Made by a program: the position numbers and the translations under genes. A stretch of DNA of 64,000 nt from Agromyces mediolanus. GTDB taxonomy: Bacteria; Actinomycetota; Actinomycetes; Actinomycetales; Microbacteriaceae. Positions 27,713-39,358 of this stretch are shown piece after piece. Numbering within the stretch: the stretch's first letter is position 1; each line of letters begins with the position of its first letter. Under the pieces are notes generated by a model, which was not told where the DNA came from, did not search any database, and saw only the letters and a program-made list of their open reading frames with translations. The DNA is taken from assembly GCF_014648575.1 (NCBI RefSeq), contig NZ_BMRJ01000001.1, positions 797,440-861,439 of the forward strand. The letters are read 5' to 3'.

Positions 27713-30085
27713 TCAGCCCAGACGGCGGCGCAGGAACACCGTGCCGCCGGCGGCGAGCAGCGCCATGGCGAGCAGCGTCAGGCCCCCGATCGCGGCACCG
27801 TCGACGCCGGTGTCGGCGAGGCTGCCCCCGTCGCCCGTGCCCGGGTTCGGGCTCTGGCCCGGAGCGGGCGTGCCCGGACCCGGCGTGCCCGGACCCGGTG
27901 TGCCCGGCCCGGACGCCGCAGTCACGGTGAGCGTCGCGCTGGCGACCCGGTCGCCGCGGCCCACGGTCACCTCGTACTCACCGGGCTCGACCCCGGCAGC
28001 CCGAAGGGTGTAGCGCACCTCGCCGTCGCCGTCGGGCACCGCCGTGCCGATCTCCTCGCCGTCGAAGAACACCGAGACCTCCTCGCCCGCGATGAAGCCG
28101 CTCGCGGTCAGCGCCACCCCGGCGCCGGCGAGGGCGTCGCTCGCGATGCTCGTCTGGGCGAGCTCGAGCGTCGGCTCGCCCGGGCCCGGGTCGGCCGTGA
28201 CCGTGAGCGTCGCCTCGCCGAGCACATCGCCGGCCGCGAGCGGGCCGACCAGCGCGAACGGCTGCACCGGCAGGATCGGAGCGAATCCCGGACCCTCGAC
28301 GAGCTGCACGAGGTATGAGCCCGGAGCGACGTCCGCGACGCTGAACTCCAGCGACCCCCCGCCCGTCGGCGAGCTGGTGAAGGCACCGACCTGGTCGCCG
28401 TCGAACAGCACGCGGACCGGAACCCCGGCGGGGAGGCCGTTGACGTCGAGCGTGACGCCGTCCCCCTCGAGGTCGCTGCTGCTGAGCTCGTTCGGCGTCA
28501 GCACGACCTCGGCCGGGACCGCCGGGTCCTCGGTGACGACGAGCTGCGCCGAGGCCTCCCACTGCCCGCTGCGGAGCAGCACGGTCGACGTGCCGACCGG
28601 CGCGCCGGCCCGGACGAGCTGGGTCGAGACCGCGCCGTTCGCATCCGACCGCACGGTGGTGACGAGCTCGCCGTCGAAGCGCAGCTCCACGTCGGCGTTC
28701 TCGGGGAACCCGGCTCCCGTGACCCCGACCCCGGTGCCGGCGAGTCCGCTCTGCGTGACCGACCCCGGCGACACGGACGTCTCGGGCTCGTAGACGATCG
28801 GGTCCTCGGTCACCTCGAAGCCGGTCTCGGCGCTCCACTGCCCGCTGCTCAGCACGACCGTGTGCGGCCCCGTCGCGACGTCGGCCCGGACGAACACGTG
28901 CGTGAGCCCCCCGTTCGCGTCGGCCGCGACCGTCGCGACGGTCTCATCGTCGACCGCGATCGCGACCGGCTCGTTCGGCGGGAAGCCGACGCCCTCGATG
29001 GTCACACCCTCGGTGCCGAGCTGCTCGACCGTCAGCGACGCCGGCGAGGCGCTCGCCTCCGGGTCGTACTGCACCGGATCCGCCTCGACGGTCAGCGCCG
29101 CCTCGGCCGACCACTGCCCGGCGGTGAGCTTCACCGTGTGCGCACCCGGCGCCACGCCGGCCCGCACGAGCGTCGTCGCCACGGACCCGTCCGCGCCGCT
29201 CGTCACCGTCGTGACCGGCGCGCCGTCGAAGGCCAGCTCCACCGCCGTCGACGGCGGGAAGTCCGTTCCGCTCACGGCGACGCCCGCGCCCGCGAGCCCG
29301 GAGACGGTCACCGTGGCCGGGTCGACGGCAGCGGTCGGCGAGTAGCTCGGGTCCTCGACGATCGTGAGCGTGGTCTCGGCCGAGCGCGAGCCGCTGACGA
29401 GACGCAGCGTGTGCTGCCCGACCGTGGCGTTCAGCCACGCGAGCTGCACGGCGACGTCGCCCTGGTCGTCGGCCGTGCGTTCGGCGGCCTGCTCGCCATT
29501 GACCGTCAGCGCGACGGTGGAGCCCGGCACGAAGCCGGAGCCCGTGATGTTCAGCGCGCCCGCCGGGTCCTGCGCCTGCGAGAGGGTCGCGGGGTTCGGG
29601 GCGACGTCCATCTCCGGCGCGGCCGCCGCGATGGCCGCATCCCAGGTGAACTGCTGGCCTGAGCAGAGGAGGCCGACGCCGACCATGTCGGCGGCGTTCG
29701 ATCCGGCGCTCGTGGCCGTCCCGTCGTCGGCGATGACCCCGCCCAGCCAGTACTCGGCCGTGTAGTCCGCGTCGACCTGGTAGGTCCAGTGCGCGGCGAA
29801 CGAGCCGTCGGCGGCGATGGGCGTGACCGGGATGTCGTTGTACGGGAGCGGCGTCTGGATGCCAGAGCAGACGACCCAGGCCGTGGTGACGACGTCGGTC
29901 ACCGCCCCGCCTTCCACCGTGATCGAGAAGTCGAAGCCGCTGCTCGTCTCGCCGGTGTAGACGCCGTCCTGCGGAGCGGCGTGGGCGGGCAGCGCGACGG
30001 CGAGGCCGCTCGCGCCCACCGCGAGCACCGTACCGGTGAGTGCGGCGAGCAATCGCGACCATCGTGGTCGACGGGTCGTGGTCAT
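27713..30085 (-). CDS. LAXTG-anchored surface protein with six Ig-like repeats
   Basis: 790 residues from ATG 30085 (complement), GAGGAA upstream. A signal peptide (RLLAALTGTVLAVGASGLAVALPAHA), then a roughly 120-residue N-terminal domain with two cysteines, then six repeats of about 85-100 residues with the pattern SPASLTVEQLGTEGVTIEGVGFPPN and a GQWSAE end. Then follows a Pro/Gly linker (PGTPGPGTPGPGTPAPG), the sorting signal LADTG, a hydrophobic stretch and RRRLG. LADTG fits the LAXTG motif of class E sortases, and a class E sortase is encoded at 22851-23660. Probably a wall-exposed stalk protein; ligand unknown. Confidence 0.88.
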   Translation of the reverse strand: MTTTRRPRWSRLLAALTGTVLAVGASGLAVALPAHAAPQDGVYTGETSSGFDFSITVEGGAVTDVVTTAWVVCSGIQTPLPYNDIPVTPIAADGSFAAHWTYQVDADYTAEYWLGGVIADDGTATSAGSNAADMVGVGLLCSGQQFTWDAAIAAAAPEMDVAPNPATLSQAQDPAGALNITGSGFVPGSTVALTVNGEQAAERTADDQGDVAVQLAWLNATVGQHTLRLVSGSRSAETTLTIVEDPSYSPTAAVDPATVTVSGLAGAGVAVSGTDFPPSTAVELAFDGAPVTTVTSGADGSVATTLVRAGVAPGAHTVKLTAGQWSAEAALTVEADPVQYDPEASASPASLTVEQLGTEGVTIEGVGFPPNEPVAIAVDDETVATVAADANGGLTHVFVRADVATGPHTVVLSSGQWSAETGFEVTEDPIVYEPETSVSPGSVTQSGLAGTGVGVTGAGFPENADVELRFDGELVTTVRSDANGAVSTQLVRAGAPVGTSTVLLRSGQWEASAQLVVTEDPAVPAEVVLTPNELSSSDLEGDGVTLDVNGLPAGVPVRVLFDGDQVGAFTSSPTGGGSLEFSVADVAPGSYLVQLVEGPGFAPILPVQPFALVGPLAAGDVLGEATLTVTADPGPGEPTLELAQTSIASDALAGAGVALTASGFIAGEEVSVFFDGEEIGTAVPDGDGEVRYTLRAAGVEPGEYEVTVGRGDRVASATLTVTAASGPGTPGPGTPGPGTPAPGQSPNPGTGDGGSLADTGVDGAAIGGLTLLAMALLAAGGTVFLRRRLG

Positions 30086-30127
30086 TTCGTGTTCCTCAAG
30101 GTTCGGGCGGACACAATCAGGCACACG

Positions 30128-30160
30128 CTACGGCGGCCCCCGATCGGGGCGCATCCGTAG
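30128..30160. promoter_or_regulatory. Imperfect 33-bp palindrome in the divergent promoter region
   Basis: Outer arms CTACGG (30128-30133) and CCGTAG (30155-30160) enclose the perfect 12-bp palindrome CCCCGATCGGGG (30138-30149). It sits 43 bases upstream of the surface-protein ATG and 94 bases upstream of the LAL regulator ATG. Two-fold symmetry in a divergent gap suggests an operator, perhaps of the LAL regulator; a leader hairpin is the alternative. GATAAT (30219-30224) may be the -10 of the regulator gene. Confidence 0.5.
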
Positions 30161-30253
30161 AACCACGCAACATCGGGAATGTCATCCTCTGGAGTGAGCC
30201 GGGAGATGCGGGATTCCAGATAATCTGACGCGAACCGTGTCGGAGGGGACCCG

Positions 30254-32791
30254 ATGATCGTTGGCAGAACAGCAGAGTTGGCGCGTCTGCGCTCCGCGCT
30301 CGGCGCGGAGCCGCCGAGGGCATCCCACCGTTTGGTATTCCTCGAAGGCGCGATCGGCATCGGCAAGTCCGCCCTCGTCAACGAGTTCCTCGCAGCCTGG
30401 CGAGGGGCTCGCATCCTCTTCGCCCGGGCCGACGAACTCGACTCGCGCATCCCGTTCGACGGGATCCGCGGCATCCTCGAATCCCTCCTCGACACCGAGC
30501 TCGGCCCCCTCCTGCAGGCGCACCGCTCGCCGCGCGCACTGCTCCGCTCGGTCCGGACCGGCCTCGTCGCCTCCCCCGCCCTCCTGGTGATCGATGACGC
30601 CCACTGGCTCGACGCCGCGTCGATCACGCTGATCGAGCAGCTCCTGCTGGAGCCCGCGTCCCCCGGCCTGCGACTCCTGATCAGTCACCGCACCGGGCGC
30701 GCACCGGGTGCCCTCGCGGCGGCGGCGCGTCGGAGTGGGAGCTCGATGCACCGCATCGTGCTCGCCCCGCTCGCCCCGGAGGACGCCAGTGCCCTCCTCT
30801 CGACGCAGGGCGTCGACGACGCCCGACTCGTCGCGCTCGGCGGCGGGAACCCGCTCTTCCTCCGTCTGCTCGCCGAAGGCCACCACCGGAGCGGGGCGAT
30901 GCAGATCGATCCCATCGAGGCGGTCGGAGCGAGCCTCGACGATGCCCTGAGAGGCGAACTCCTCGCGCTCGACGAGGAGGCCCGTGCGCTCCTGGGTGCC
31001 ATGTCGCTGCGCCAGACCGTGCCGCCCGGTGCGCTGCACCTCGTCGCCGGCCTCTCGGAGGAGGCCGGGGCTCGTGCGGCGGATCGGCTCGCCGCGCGCG
31101 GGCTGATCGACGTCGAGCGGATGCGGGTCGCGCATCCGCTCGTCCAGGCGGCCGCCTACCGCGGCATGTCCTCGTCCAGCCGCCATCGAGCGCACCGACG
31201 CGCGGCGCAGCACGCAAGCGACGCGATCGAGCGGGCGTCGCAGCTCCAGCACCTCGGTGCGATGCTCGACAACGCGGAGCTCGCGGTCATCGTCGAAGCG
31301 GCGGCGATCGTGCTGGCGACCTCACCGCAGAGCTGCATCGGACTGCTCGAGCGAACGCGACGGGTGCCGTCGCGCGAACGCGACCTCCTGCTGGCCCGCG
31401 CACTCCTCCTCGACGGGCGACCGGCTGAGGCCGAGGGCCTGATCCGCGCGGCGTACCGGGCCGAGGAGCCGAGCGGGGCCGCACTGGCCCTGCTCATCCA
31501 GTGCCTGCGCATCCAGGGACGGCCCGACGAGGCGCTCGAGCTCGCCCTTGATGCGAGCCCCGCGGCTTCCTCGCCCGAGGTGGCCGTCGAGCTCGCGACG
31601 CTCGAGGTGATGCACGACGGGAGCCCGAGCATCCGGTCGAACGACCGCCTCGAAGCGCTCGATCCGGCGAGCAACCCGCCGCTCGCGGCGGCGATGTCCG
31701 CGCTGCGCGCACTCGCCGGTCTCCGCGACGGCGAGCTCGAACTCGCGCGGCGGGAGTATGCGAGTGCCAAGCACGGCTTCGCCCGGCTGTCCGGGAACGA
31801 GGTGCTCTCCGTCATCGACGCAGCGACGGCGCTCGGCTGGTGCGCGCACTTCCTCGGCGACTTCGAAGCGGGAGCCGAGCTCCTCGAGCGCGCGCTCGGA
31901 CTCGCGGAGCGGCACGGTCGTTTCCACGCGCTCCCCCACCTCTACGTGGTCCTCGCCTTCATCTGCATTCCGCTCGATCGCTGCACCGAAGCCGAGGAGT
32001 TCGTCGAGCTCGCGATCGATGCCGGGCGACGATACAACTGGCCGGACGCGATCCCGCTCGCGGCGACCGCGGCGCTCGTCGCAGCACCGGGACGCGTCTC
32101 GCCGGCGGACTTCCACACCCGCTACCGCCGGCTCCAGGACGCGGGCCTCCCGCAGATCGCGTGGTGGCGCCGCATCGTCGAGCTGTTCAGCGTGCGCGCG
32201 GCCATCCGGCTCGGCCTCGAGGTCGATCGCGCGCCGCTCGCGGTGGGGCCGCACGACCTCTTCGGCGGTCAGAAGCACCTCGGTCTCGGCGAGCTCGCGC
32301 TGGCGTCCGGCGACCCCGCGACCGCGCTCGAGCACGCCGAGGCCGCGATCGCGGTCGGGTTGCGTGCGCGGCATGCCTCTCAGACCGGGCACGGCCTGCT
32401 GTTCCGCTCTCAGCTGTTCCATGCGCTCGGGCGGAACGCGGACGCCCGCGAGGACGCGAACCGCGCAGCCGATTGCTTCCGTCGCGGCACTGCGCCGTTG
32501 TACGCCGGCTTCGCAGAGCGTTGGGTGCAGCAGCTGTCGGCCCCCGGCCCTTCGACCCCGGGTACGCTCACCGAGCAGGGCGGTCGAGCTGCCGCCCTGG
32601 AGGGCGCGGCGCTCACCCCGCGCGAGCGCACCGTGGCCGAACTCGTCGCCGAAGGGCGCAGCAACCGCGACATCGCCGCGACGCTCCACCTCAGTCCGCG
32701 GACGGTGGAGACCCACGTCTCACGGATCCTGCGCAAGACGGGGCTGCGCTCGCGGGCGGGCCTGGCGCGGCGCCTCGACGCGGCGGGGTGA
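30254..32791 (+). CDS. LAL-type (large ATP-binding LuxR) transcriptional regulator
   Basis: 845 residues from ATG 30254, GGAGGGG upstream. An N-terminal AAA/STAND ATPase with Walker A EGAIGIGKSA (about 31-40) and Walker B LLVIDDAHW (about 114-122), a long helical TPR-like middle with several ERALGLAERHG-type repeats, and a C-terminal LuxR helix-turn-helix (LTPRERTVAELVAEGRSNRD then LSPRTVETHVSRILRKTG, about 775-830). LAL regulators respond to a ligand bound to the TPR region. It is divergent from the surface-protein gene and is a candidate regulator of it. Effector unknown. Confidence 0.9.
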   Translation: MIVGRTAELARLRSALGAEPPRASHRLVFLEGAIGIGKSALVNEFLAAWRGARILFARADELDSRIPFDGIRGILESLLDTELGPLLQAHRSPRALLRSVRTGLVASPALLVIDDAHWLDAASITLIEQLLLEPASPGLRLLISHRTGRAPGALAAAARRSGSSMHRIVLAPLAPEDASALLSTQGVDDARLVALGGGNPLFLRLLAEGHHRSGAMQIDPIEAVGASLDDALRGELLALDEEARALLGAMSLRQTVPPGALHLVAGLSEEAGARAADRLAARGLIDVERMRVAHPLVQAAAYRGMSSSSRHRAHRRAAQHASDAIERASQLQHLGAMLDNAELAVIVEAAAIVLATSPQSCIGLLERTRRVPSRERDLLLARALLLDGRPAEAEGLIRAAYRAEEPSGAALALLIQCLRIQGRPDEALELALDASPAASSPEVAVELATLEVMHDGSPSIRSNDRLEALDPASNPPLAAAMSALRALAGLRDGELELARREYASAKHGFARLSGNEVLSVIDAATALGWCAHFLGDFEAGAELLERALGLAERHGRFHALPHLYVVLAFICIPLDRCTEAEEFVELAIDAGRRYNWPDAIPLAATAALVAAPGRVSPADFHTRYRRLQDAGLPQIAWWRRIVELFSVRAAIRLGLEVDRAPLAVGPHDLFGGQKHLGLGELALASGDPATALEHAEAAIAVGLRARHASQTGHGLLFRSQLFHALGRNADAREDANRAADCFRRGTAPLYAGFAERWVQQLSAPGPSTPGTLTEQGGRAAALEGAALTPRERTVAELVAEGRSNRDIAATLHLSPRTVETHVSRILRKTGLRSRAGLARRLDAAG

Positions 32792-32803
32792 AGTCCAGGG
32801 CCG

Positions 32804-33352
32804 CTATCCGGTCGGGCGAGAGGCGCCGAGCGCGGCCTGGATCTCGCGGATGGTCGTGGCGAGCACGCCCGTCGTGAGCAGTCCCGGTCCCAGCGGGCCG
32901 GCGGAGTCCGTGCCGAGCAGCGGGAGGCGCGACAGCGCGTCGCGCGCCTCGGGCGTCAGCCGCTGGAGCTGCCACTGCACTTCCTCACGCCGAGCGGATT
33001 CCGGATCGCCCGCGGCGAGGGCGGCCGCCTTCGCCGCGTAGGCCGCCGCGCCGAGCGCGTGCGCGCCCATGTGCGCGACCCCCGCGGCCTGACCGGCCGC
33101 TCGCGCGGCGGCCACGGCGGCGGGGCTCTTCGCCGAGCCGGCGGCCCGACCGGCGACGAAGCGGATGCGGATCTGCTCCGCGGTGTCGAGCTCACCGCGC
33201 CCGAAGGCCCGTGCCCGGTCGATCCCGTCGCGCGCGCGATCGTCGGCGGCGGCCTCCGCCTCGAACAGCGGCAGGACTCGTTCGGCGCAGTCGGCGGCCC
33301 AGGATGCGACGATCCTGCGGTCGGCCTCGCTGAGCGCCTGCGGTGTGGTCAT
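32804..33352 (-). CDS. Imm-5-like putative immunity protein
   Basis: 182 residues from ATG 33352 (complement). Ala/Arg-rich and all helical: ADRRIVASWAADCAERVLPLFE near the start, the ARAFGRGELDT motif, and AAGQAAGVAHMGAHALGAAAYAAKAA in the middle (quoted in sections). This matches the family annotated 'putative immunity protein' (imm-5 domain) in Actinobacteria. No toxin gene is adjacent, so a stand-alone or different role is possible. It is convergent with the LAL regulator, 12 bases apart, and lies next to tRNA-Ala. Confidence 0.65.
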   Translation of the reverse strand: MTTPQALSEADRRIVASWAADCAERVLPLFEAEAAADDRARDGIDRARAFGRGELDTAEQIRIRFVAGRAAGSAKSPAAVAAARAAGQAAGVAHMGAHALGAAAYAAKAAALAAGDPESARREEVQWQLQRLTPEARDALSRLPLLGTDSAGPLGPGLLTTGVLATTIREIQAALGASRPTG

Positions 33353-33375
33353 GCGGAACCCCCCGGTGACCGAAC

Positions 33376-33451
33376 TGGTGGAGCCTAGGAGAATCGAACT
33401 CCTGACATCCTGCTTGCAAAGCAGGCGCTCTACCAACTGAGCTAAGGCCCC
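33376..33451 (-). tRNA. tRNA-Ala (anticodon TGC)
   Basis: Minus strand: acceptor GGGGCCT (33451-33445) with AGGCTCC, D arm TTAGCTCAGTTGGTAGAGC, anticodon arm CCTGC-TTTGCAA-GCAGG giving TGC, T arm GGAGTTCGATTCTCC, and an encoded CCA (33378-33376). The pair Ile-Ala downstream of gyrA is conserved in Actinobacteria. Confidence 0.95.
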
Positions 33452-33492
33452 GGAACCGGCGGAACGCCGCCGGTGAGTGTGGAGTTTTGGAG

Positions 33493-33566
33493 TGGGGATA
33501 CGAGGACTTGAACCTCGGACCTCTTCGTTATCAGCGAAGCGCTCTAACCGCCTGAGCTATATCCCC
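33493..33566 (-). tRNA. tRNA-Ile (anticodon GAT)
   Basis: Minus strand: acceptor GGGGATA (33566-33560) with TATCCCC (33500-33494), anticodon arm CTTCG-CTGATAA-CGAAG giving GAT, T arm GAGGTTCAAGTCCTC. CCA is not encoded (CTC follows the discriminator). It is followed 40 bases on by tRNA-Ala. Confidence 0.95.
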
Positions 33567-33657
33567 GAATCGGTGCCGGCCCGTGAAGGCCGAAGGACAG
33601 CCTACCCGACCGTGGGCGAAACTCCGAATCGGGTTCCGCCACGCCGGCACCGTCGGA

Positions 33658-34062
33658 TCAGTTGTTGGTGAAGCCGACCAGGATGCCGCCGGTGACCTTC
33701 ACGCTGAGGTTGTAGAGCACCGCCATGATGGCGCCCAGCGCGGTCGTGACGACCAGGTTCAGCAGCGAGACGACGATCGCGAAGCCCATGACGTTGCCGA
33801 GCGAGAGGATCGACGTGAGGTCGCCCCCCTGGCCCGCGACGTCCTGCACCAGCTCGTTCACCTTGCCGAAGATGCCGGTCGAGTTGAGCACCGTGTAGAC
33901 GAGGAACGTCGCGACGATGTTCACGACTGCGAGGCAGACCGCGATCAGGAAAGACAGCTTCACGGCCGACCAGAAGTCGATGTAGACCAGGCGCAGGCGC
34001 ACCTGCTTGGCCGGGGCCTTCCGGCCGGACTTCTTGGCCAGCTTCTCGGCGACGCTACTCAT
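33658..34062 (-). CDS. DUF3566 membrane protein
   Basis: 134 residues. Basic N-terminus (AEKLAKKSGRKAPAKQVRLRLVYID), then two helices (VKLSFLIAVCLAVVNIVATFLVY and GFAIVVSLLNLVVTTALGAIMAVLYNL) around a soluble loop. This is the DUF3566 family, found directly downstream of gyrA in nearly all Actinobacteria (mycobacterial Rv0007 position). Function not established; a link to septal or topological control has been suggested by position only. The gene is 24 bases after gyrA. Confidence 0.9.
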   Translation of the reverse strand: MSSVAEKLAKKSGRKAPAKQVRLRLVYIDFWSAVKLSFLIAVCLAVVNIVATFLVYTVLNSTGIFGKVNELVQDVAGQGGDLTSILSLGNVMGFAIVVSLLNLVVTTALGAIMAVLYNLSVKVTGGILVGFTNN

Positions 34063-34086
34063 CGGTGGTGATTCTCCCTCAAGCGG

Positions 34087-36675
34087 TTACTCGGTGTCCG
34101 TCGACTCCACCGACTCTTCGGTTTCCTCGTCGAGGTTCCTCTCAGAATTCTTCGCAATCGCGATGATGCGGTCGTCGTTCGCGAACTTCGCGAACACGAC
34201 GCCCATCGTATCCCGGCCCTTAGCCGGGACTTCGGCGACATGGGAGCGTACCACCTTGCCACTGGCAAGAACCACAAGGACCTCGTCGTTCCGCGAGACC
34301 ATCAGGGCGCCGGCCAGATCGCCGCGGTCCTCGGAGAGCTTGGCCACCTTGATGCCGAGGCCGCCGCGGTTCTGCTTGCGGTACTCCTCGATGCGGGTGC
34401 GCTTCGCGTAGCCTCCCTCGGTGACGACGAAGACGTACGCGTCGCTCGGGCTGAGCTTCTGGCCCGCGGAATCCTCCGGGGCATCCGCCTCGTCGTCGTC
34501 ATCGGAGGACGGGACGACGGATGCCGCGAGCAGCGCGTCCCCGTCGCGGAACGACATGCCCTTGACGCCCGAGGTGGCACGGCCCATCGGACGCAGCGCC
34601 TCGTCGGTCGCCTCGAAGCGGAGCGACATGCCCTTCTGCGAGACGAGCAGGATCTCGTCGGTCTCGTTCGCGAGCATCGCGGAGACGAGCTCGTCGCCCT
34701 CGCGGAGGTTGATCGCGATCACGCCGCGCGAGCGGTTGGTGTCGTACGCCGCGAGCTCGGTCTTCTTGACGAGGCCGTCGCGGGTGGCGAGCACGAGGTA
34801 GGTGGCCACCTGGTAGTCGCGGATGTCGACGATCTCGGCGATCTGCTCGTCGGGCTGCATCTCGAGCAGGTTCGCGACGTGCTGGCCCTTGGCGTCGCGG
34901 CCGGCCTCGAGGATCTCGTAGGTCTTCGCCCGGTAGACGCGCCCCATGTTCGTGAAGAACAGCAGCCAGTGATGCGTCGTCGTGACGAAGAAGTGGTCGA
35001 CCACGTCGTCGGCGCGCAGCTGCGCGCCCTTCACGCCCTTGCCGCCGCGGTGCTGCGAGCGGTAGTTGTCGCTGCGGGTGCGCTTGATGTAGCCGCCGCG
35101 CGTGACGGTGACGACCATCTCCTCTTCGGGGATCAGGTCTTCCACCGACATGTCGCCGTCGAAGCCCGGCATGATGTGCGTGCGCCGGTCGTCGCCGAAC
35201 TTCGCGACGATCTCGGTGAGCTCCTCGGAGATGATGGTGCGCTGGCGCCCCTCGTCGGCGAGGATCGCGAGATACTCGGCGATCTCGAGCTCGAGCTGCG
35301 CGAGGCGGTCGATGATCTTCTGCCGCTCGAGGGCCGCGAGGCGGCGGAGCTGCATGGTGAGGATGGCGTCGGCCTGCAGCTGGTCGACCCCGAGCAGGTT
35401 CATCAGGCCGGTGCGGGCCTCGTCGACGTCGGGCGAGCGGCGGATGAGCGCGATGACCTCGTCGAGCGCGTCGAGGGCCTTCACGTAGCCGCGCTGGATG
35501 TGCGCGTCGGCCTCGGCCTTCTTCAGACGGAAGTTCGTGCGGCGCACGATGACGTCGATCTGGTGCGCGATCCAGTGCGTGATGAAGCCGTCGATCGAGA
35601 GCGTGCGCGGCACGCCGTCGACGATCGCGAGCATGTTCGCGCCGAAGTTCTCCTGCAGCTGGGTGTGCTTGTACAGGTTGTTCAGCACGACCTTGGCGAC
35701 CGCGTCGCGCTTCAGCACGAGCACGAGGCGCTGGCCGGTGCGGCCGGAGGTCTCGTCGCGGATGTCGGCGATGCCGGAGAGCTTGCCGTCCTTGACGAGC
35801 TCGGCGATCTTCACCGCGAGGTTGTCGGGGTTCACCTGGTACGGCAGCTCGGTGACGACGAGGCAGGTGCGGCCCTGGATCTCCTCGACGCTGACGACCG
35901 CGCGCATCGTGATCGAGCCGCGGCCCGTGCGGTAGGCGTCGTGGATGCCCTTGACGCCCAGGATCTGCGCGCCGGTCGGGAAGTCCGGTCCCTTGATGCG
36001 CTCCATGAGCGCCTGCTGCAGCTCCTCGTGCGAGGCATCCGGGTGCTCGAGCGCCCAGAGCGCGCCCTCGGAGACCTCGCGCAGGTTGTGCGGCGGGATG
36101 TTCGTGGCCATGCCGACCGCGATGCCGACGGAGCCGTTGACGAGCAGGTTCGGGAAGCGCGCCGGGAGCACGGTCGGCTCCTGGGTGCGACCGTCGTAGT
36201 TGTCTTGGAAGTCGACGGTCTCTTCCTCGATGTCGCGCACCATCTCGAGGGCGAGCGGCGACATCTTGGTCTCGGTGTATCGGTGCGCGGCCGCGCCGTC
36301 GTTGCCGGGAGAGCCGAAGTTGCCCTGTCCGAGCGCGAGCGGGTACCGCAGCGACCACGGCTGCACCAGGCGCACGAGCGCGTCGTACACCGAGCTGTCG
36401 CCGTGCGGGTGGAACTGGCCCATGACATCGCCGATGACGCGCGTGCACTTCGAGAATGCGCGGTCGGGACGGTAGCCGCCGTCGTACATCGTGTAGATCA
36501 CGCGGCGGTGCACCGGCTTCAGGCCGTCGCGGACGTCGGGCAGCGCGCGCCCGACGATCACGCTCATCGCGTAGTCGAGGTACGAGCGCTGCATCTCCAG
36601 CTGCAGATCGACTTGGTCGATCTTGCCGTGGTTGTGCTCGCCGTCTGCGGCTTCGGTGCTGAATTCGTCAGTCAT
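34087..36675 (-). CDS. gyrA: DNA gyrase subunit A
   Basis: 862 residues, full length. The breakage-reunion domain includes [18 protein letters not shown] (quinolone-resistance region, Ser94 and Asp98 equal E. coli Ser83 and Asp87) and AAAHRYTE with the catalytic Tyr. The C-terminal beta-pinwheel starts with QHRGGKG (GyrA box variant) and has further blades such as NRSRGV and QNRGGLG. The resistance-determining positions carry the quinolone-sensitive residues. An acidic tail ([12 protein letters not shown]) ends the protein. The gene follows gyrB by 55 bases in the same operon. Confidence 0.97.
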   Translation of the reverse strand: MTDEFSTEAADGEHNHGKIDQVDLQLEMQRSYLDYAMSVIVGRALPDVRDGLKPVHRRVIYTMYDGGYRPDRAFSKCTRVIGDVMGQFHPHGDSSVYDALVRLVQPWSLRYPLALGQGNFGSPGNDGAAAHRYTETKMSPLALEMVRDIEEETVDFQDNYDGRTQEPTVLPARFPNLLVNGSVGIAVGMATNIPPHNLREVSEGALWALEHPDASHEELQQALMERIKGPDFPTGAQILGVKGIHDAYRTGRGSITMRAVVSVEEIQGRTCLVVTELPYQVNPDNLAVKIAELVKDGKLSGIADIRDETSGRTGQRLVLVLKRDAVAKVVLNNLYKHTQLQENFGANMLAIVDGVPRTLSIDGFITHWIAHQIDVIVRRTNFRLKKAEADAHIQRGYVKALDALDEVIALIRRSPDVDEARTGLMNLLGVDQLQADAILTMQLRRLAALERQKIIDRLAQLELEIAEYLAILADEGRQRTIISEELTEIVAKFGDDRRTHIMPGFDGDMSVEDLIPEEEMVVTVTRGGYIKRTRSDNYRSQHRGGKGVKGAQLRADDVVDHFFVTTTHHWLLFFTNMGRVYRAKTYEILEAGRDAKGQHVANLLEMQPDEQIAEIVDIRDYQVATYLVLATRDGLVKKTELAAYDTNRSRGVIAINLREGDELVSAMLANETDEILLVSQKGMSLRFEATDEALRPMGRATSGVKGMSFRDGDALLAASVVPSSDDDDEADAPEDSAGQKLSPSDAYVFVVTEGGYAKRTRIEEYRKQNRGGLGIKVAKLSEDRGDLAGALMVSRNDEVLVVLASGKVVRSHVAEVPAKGRDTMGVVFAKFANDDRIIAIAKNSERNLDEETEESVESTDTE

Positions 36676-36730
36676 GTCTTCTCGTCGATTCGAACTGCTC
36701 GCGGATCGCGCGCCGGGTCACGGCGCGCGC

Positions 36731-38872
<2,142 letters not shown>

Positions 38873-39358
38873 TCAACCGTAGGTGTCGCGCGGACCGCGG
38901 CCTGGAACCGATCTGGGACCGCGTTTCCAGGTGGGGGCGTCCGGCCCTTGGAACCGGATCGATTCCACCCCCGCCCCCGGGTGCACTTCGGCGATGCGCG
39001 CGAGCAGCTGCTGGCGCATCAGCCGCAGCTGGGTGGCCCAGGCCGTGGAATCGCAGCGGACCTGCAGCGTGCCGCCTTCGATGGCGATCGGCTCGGAGTG
39101 CCGCGCCGTCTCCTCTCCGGCGATGTCGCGCCACGTGGTGAGCAGGTCGGCCTGCGAGAGCGGGCCGCTCCAGCCGAGCTGCGAGGAGAGCTGATCGATC
39201 GCCGTGCCGAGCGGGCGCGGGTCGCGGCCCGGGGTGAACGGCTCGCTGCCGGACGTCTCGCGCGTGCGGCGCGCACGGCCCGGGCGGTAGCGCGGCTCGC
39301 CGCCGAAGATCTCGCGGAAATGCTGATAGACCCGGACGGCCTCGGAGGCGTCGCTCAT
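38873..39358 (-). CDS. DUF721 (DciA-like) protein
   Basis: 161 residues. The conserved core [26 protein letters not shown] and [12 protein letters not shown] matches the DUF721 family, which includes DciA helicase-loading factors; actinobacterial DUF721 proteins stand between recF and gyrB. Start ATG 39358 overlaps the recF stop by 4 bases (ATGA). An Arg/Gly-rich C-terminus may bind nucleic acid. Confidence 0.88.
   Translation of the reverse strand: MSDASEAVRVYQHFREIFGGEPRYRPGRARRTRETSGSEPFTPGRDPRPLGTAIDQLSSQLGWSGPLSQADLLTTWRDIAGEETARHSEPIAIEGGTLQVRCDSTAWATQLRLMRQQLLARIAEVHPGAGVESIRFQGPDAPTWKRGPRSVPGRGPRDTYG

Noticed and set aside
34087..36675. Quinolone-resistance substitution in gyrA
   Set aside because: Ser94 and Asp98 (E. 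coli 83 and 87) are the sensitive residues.
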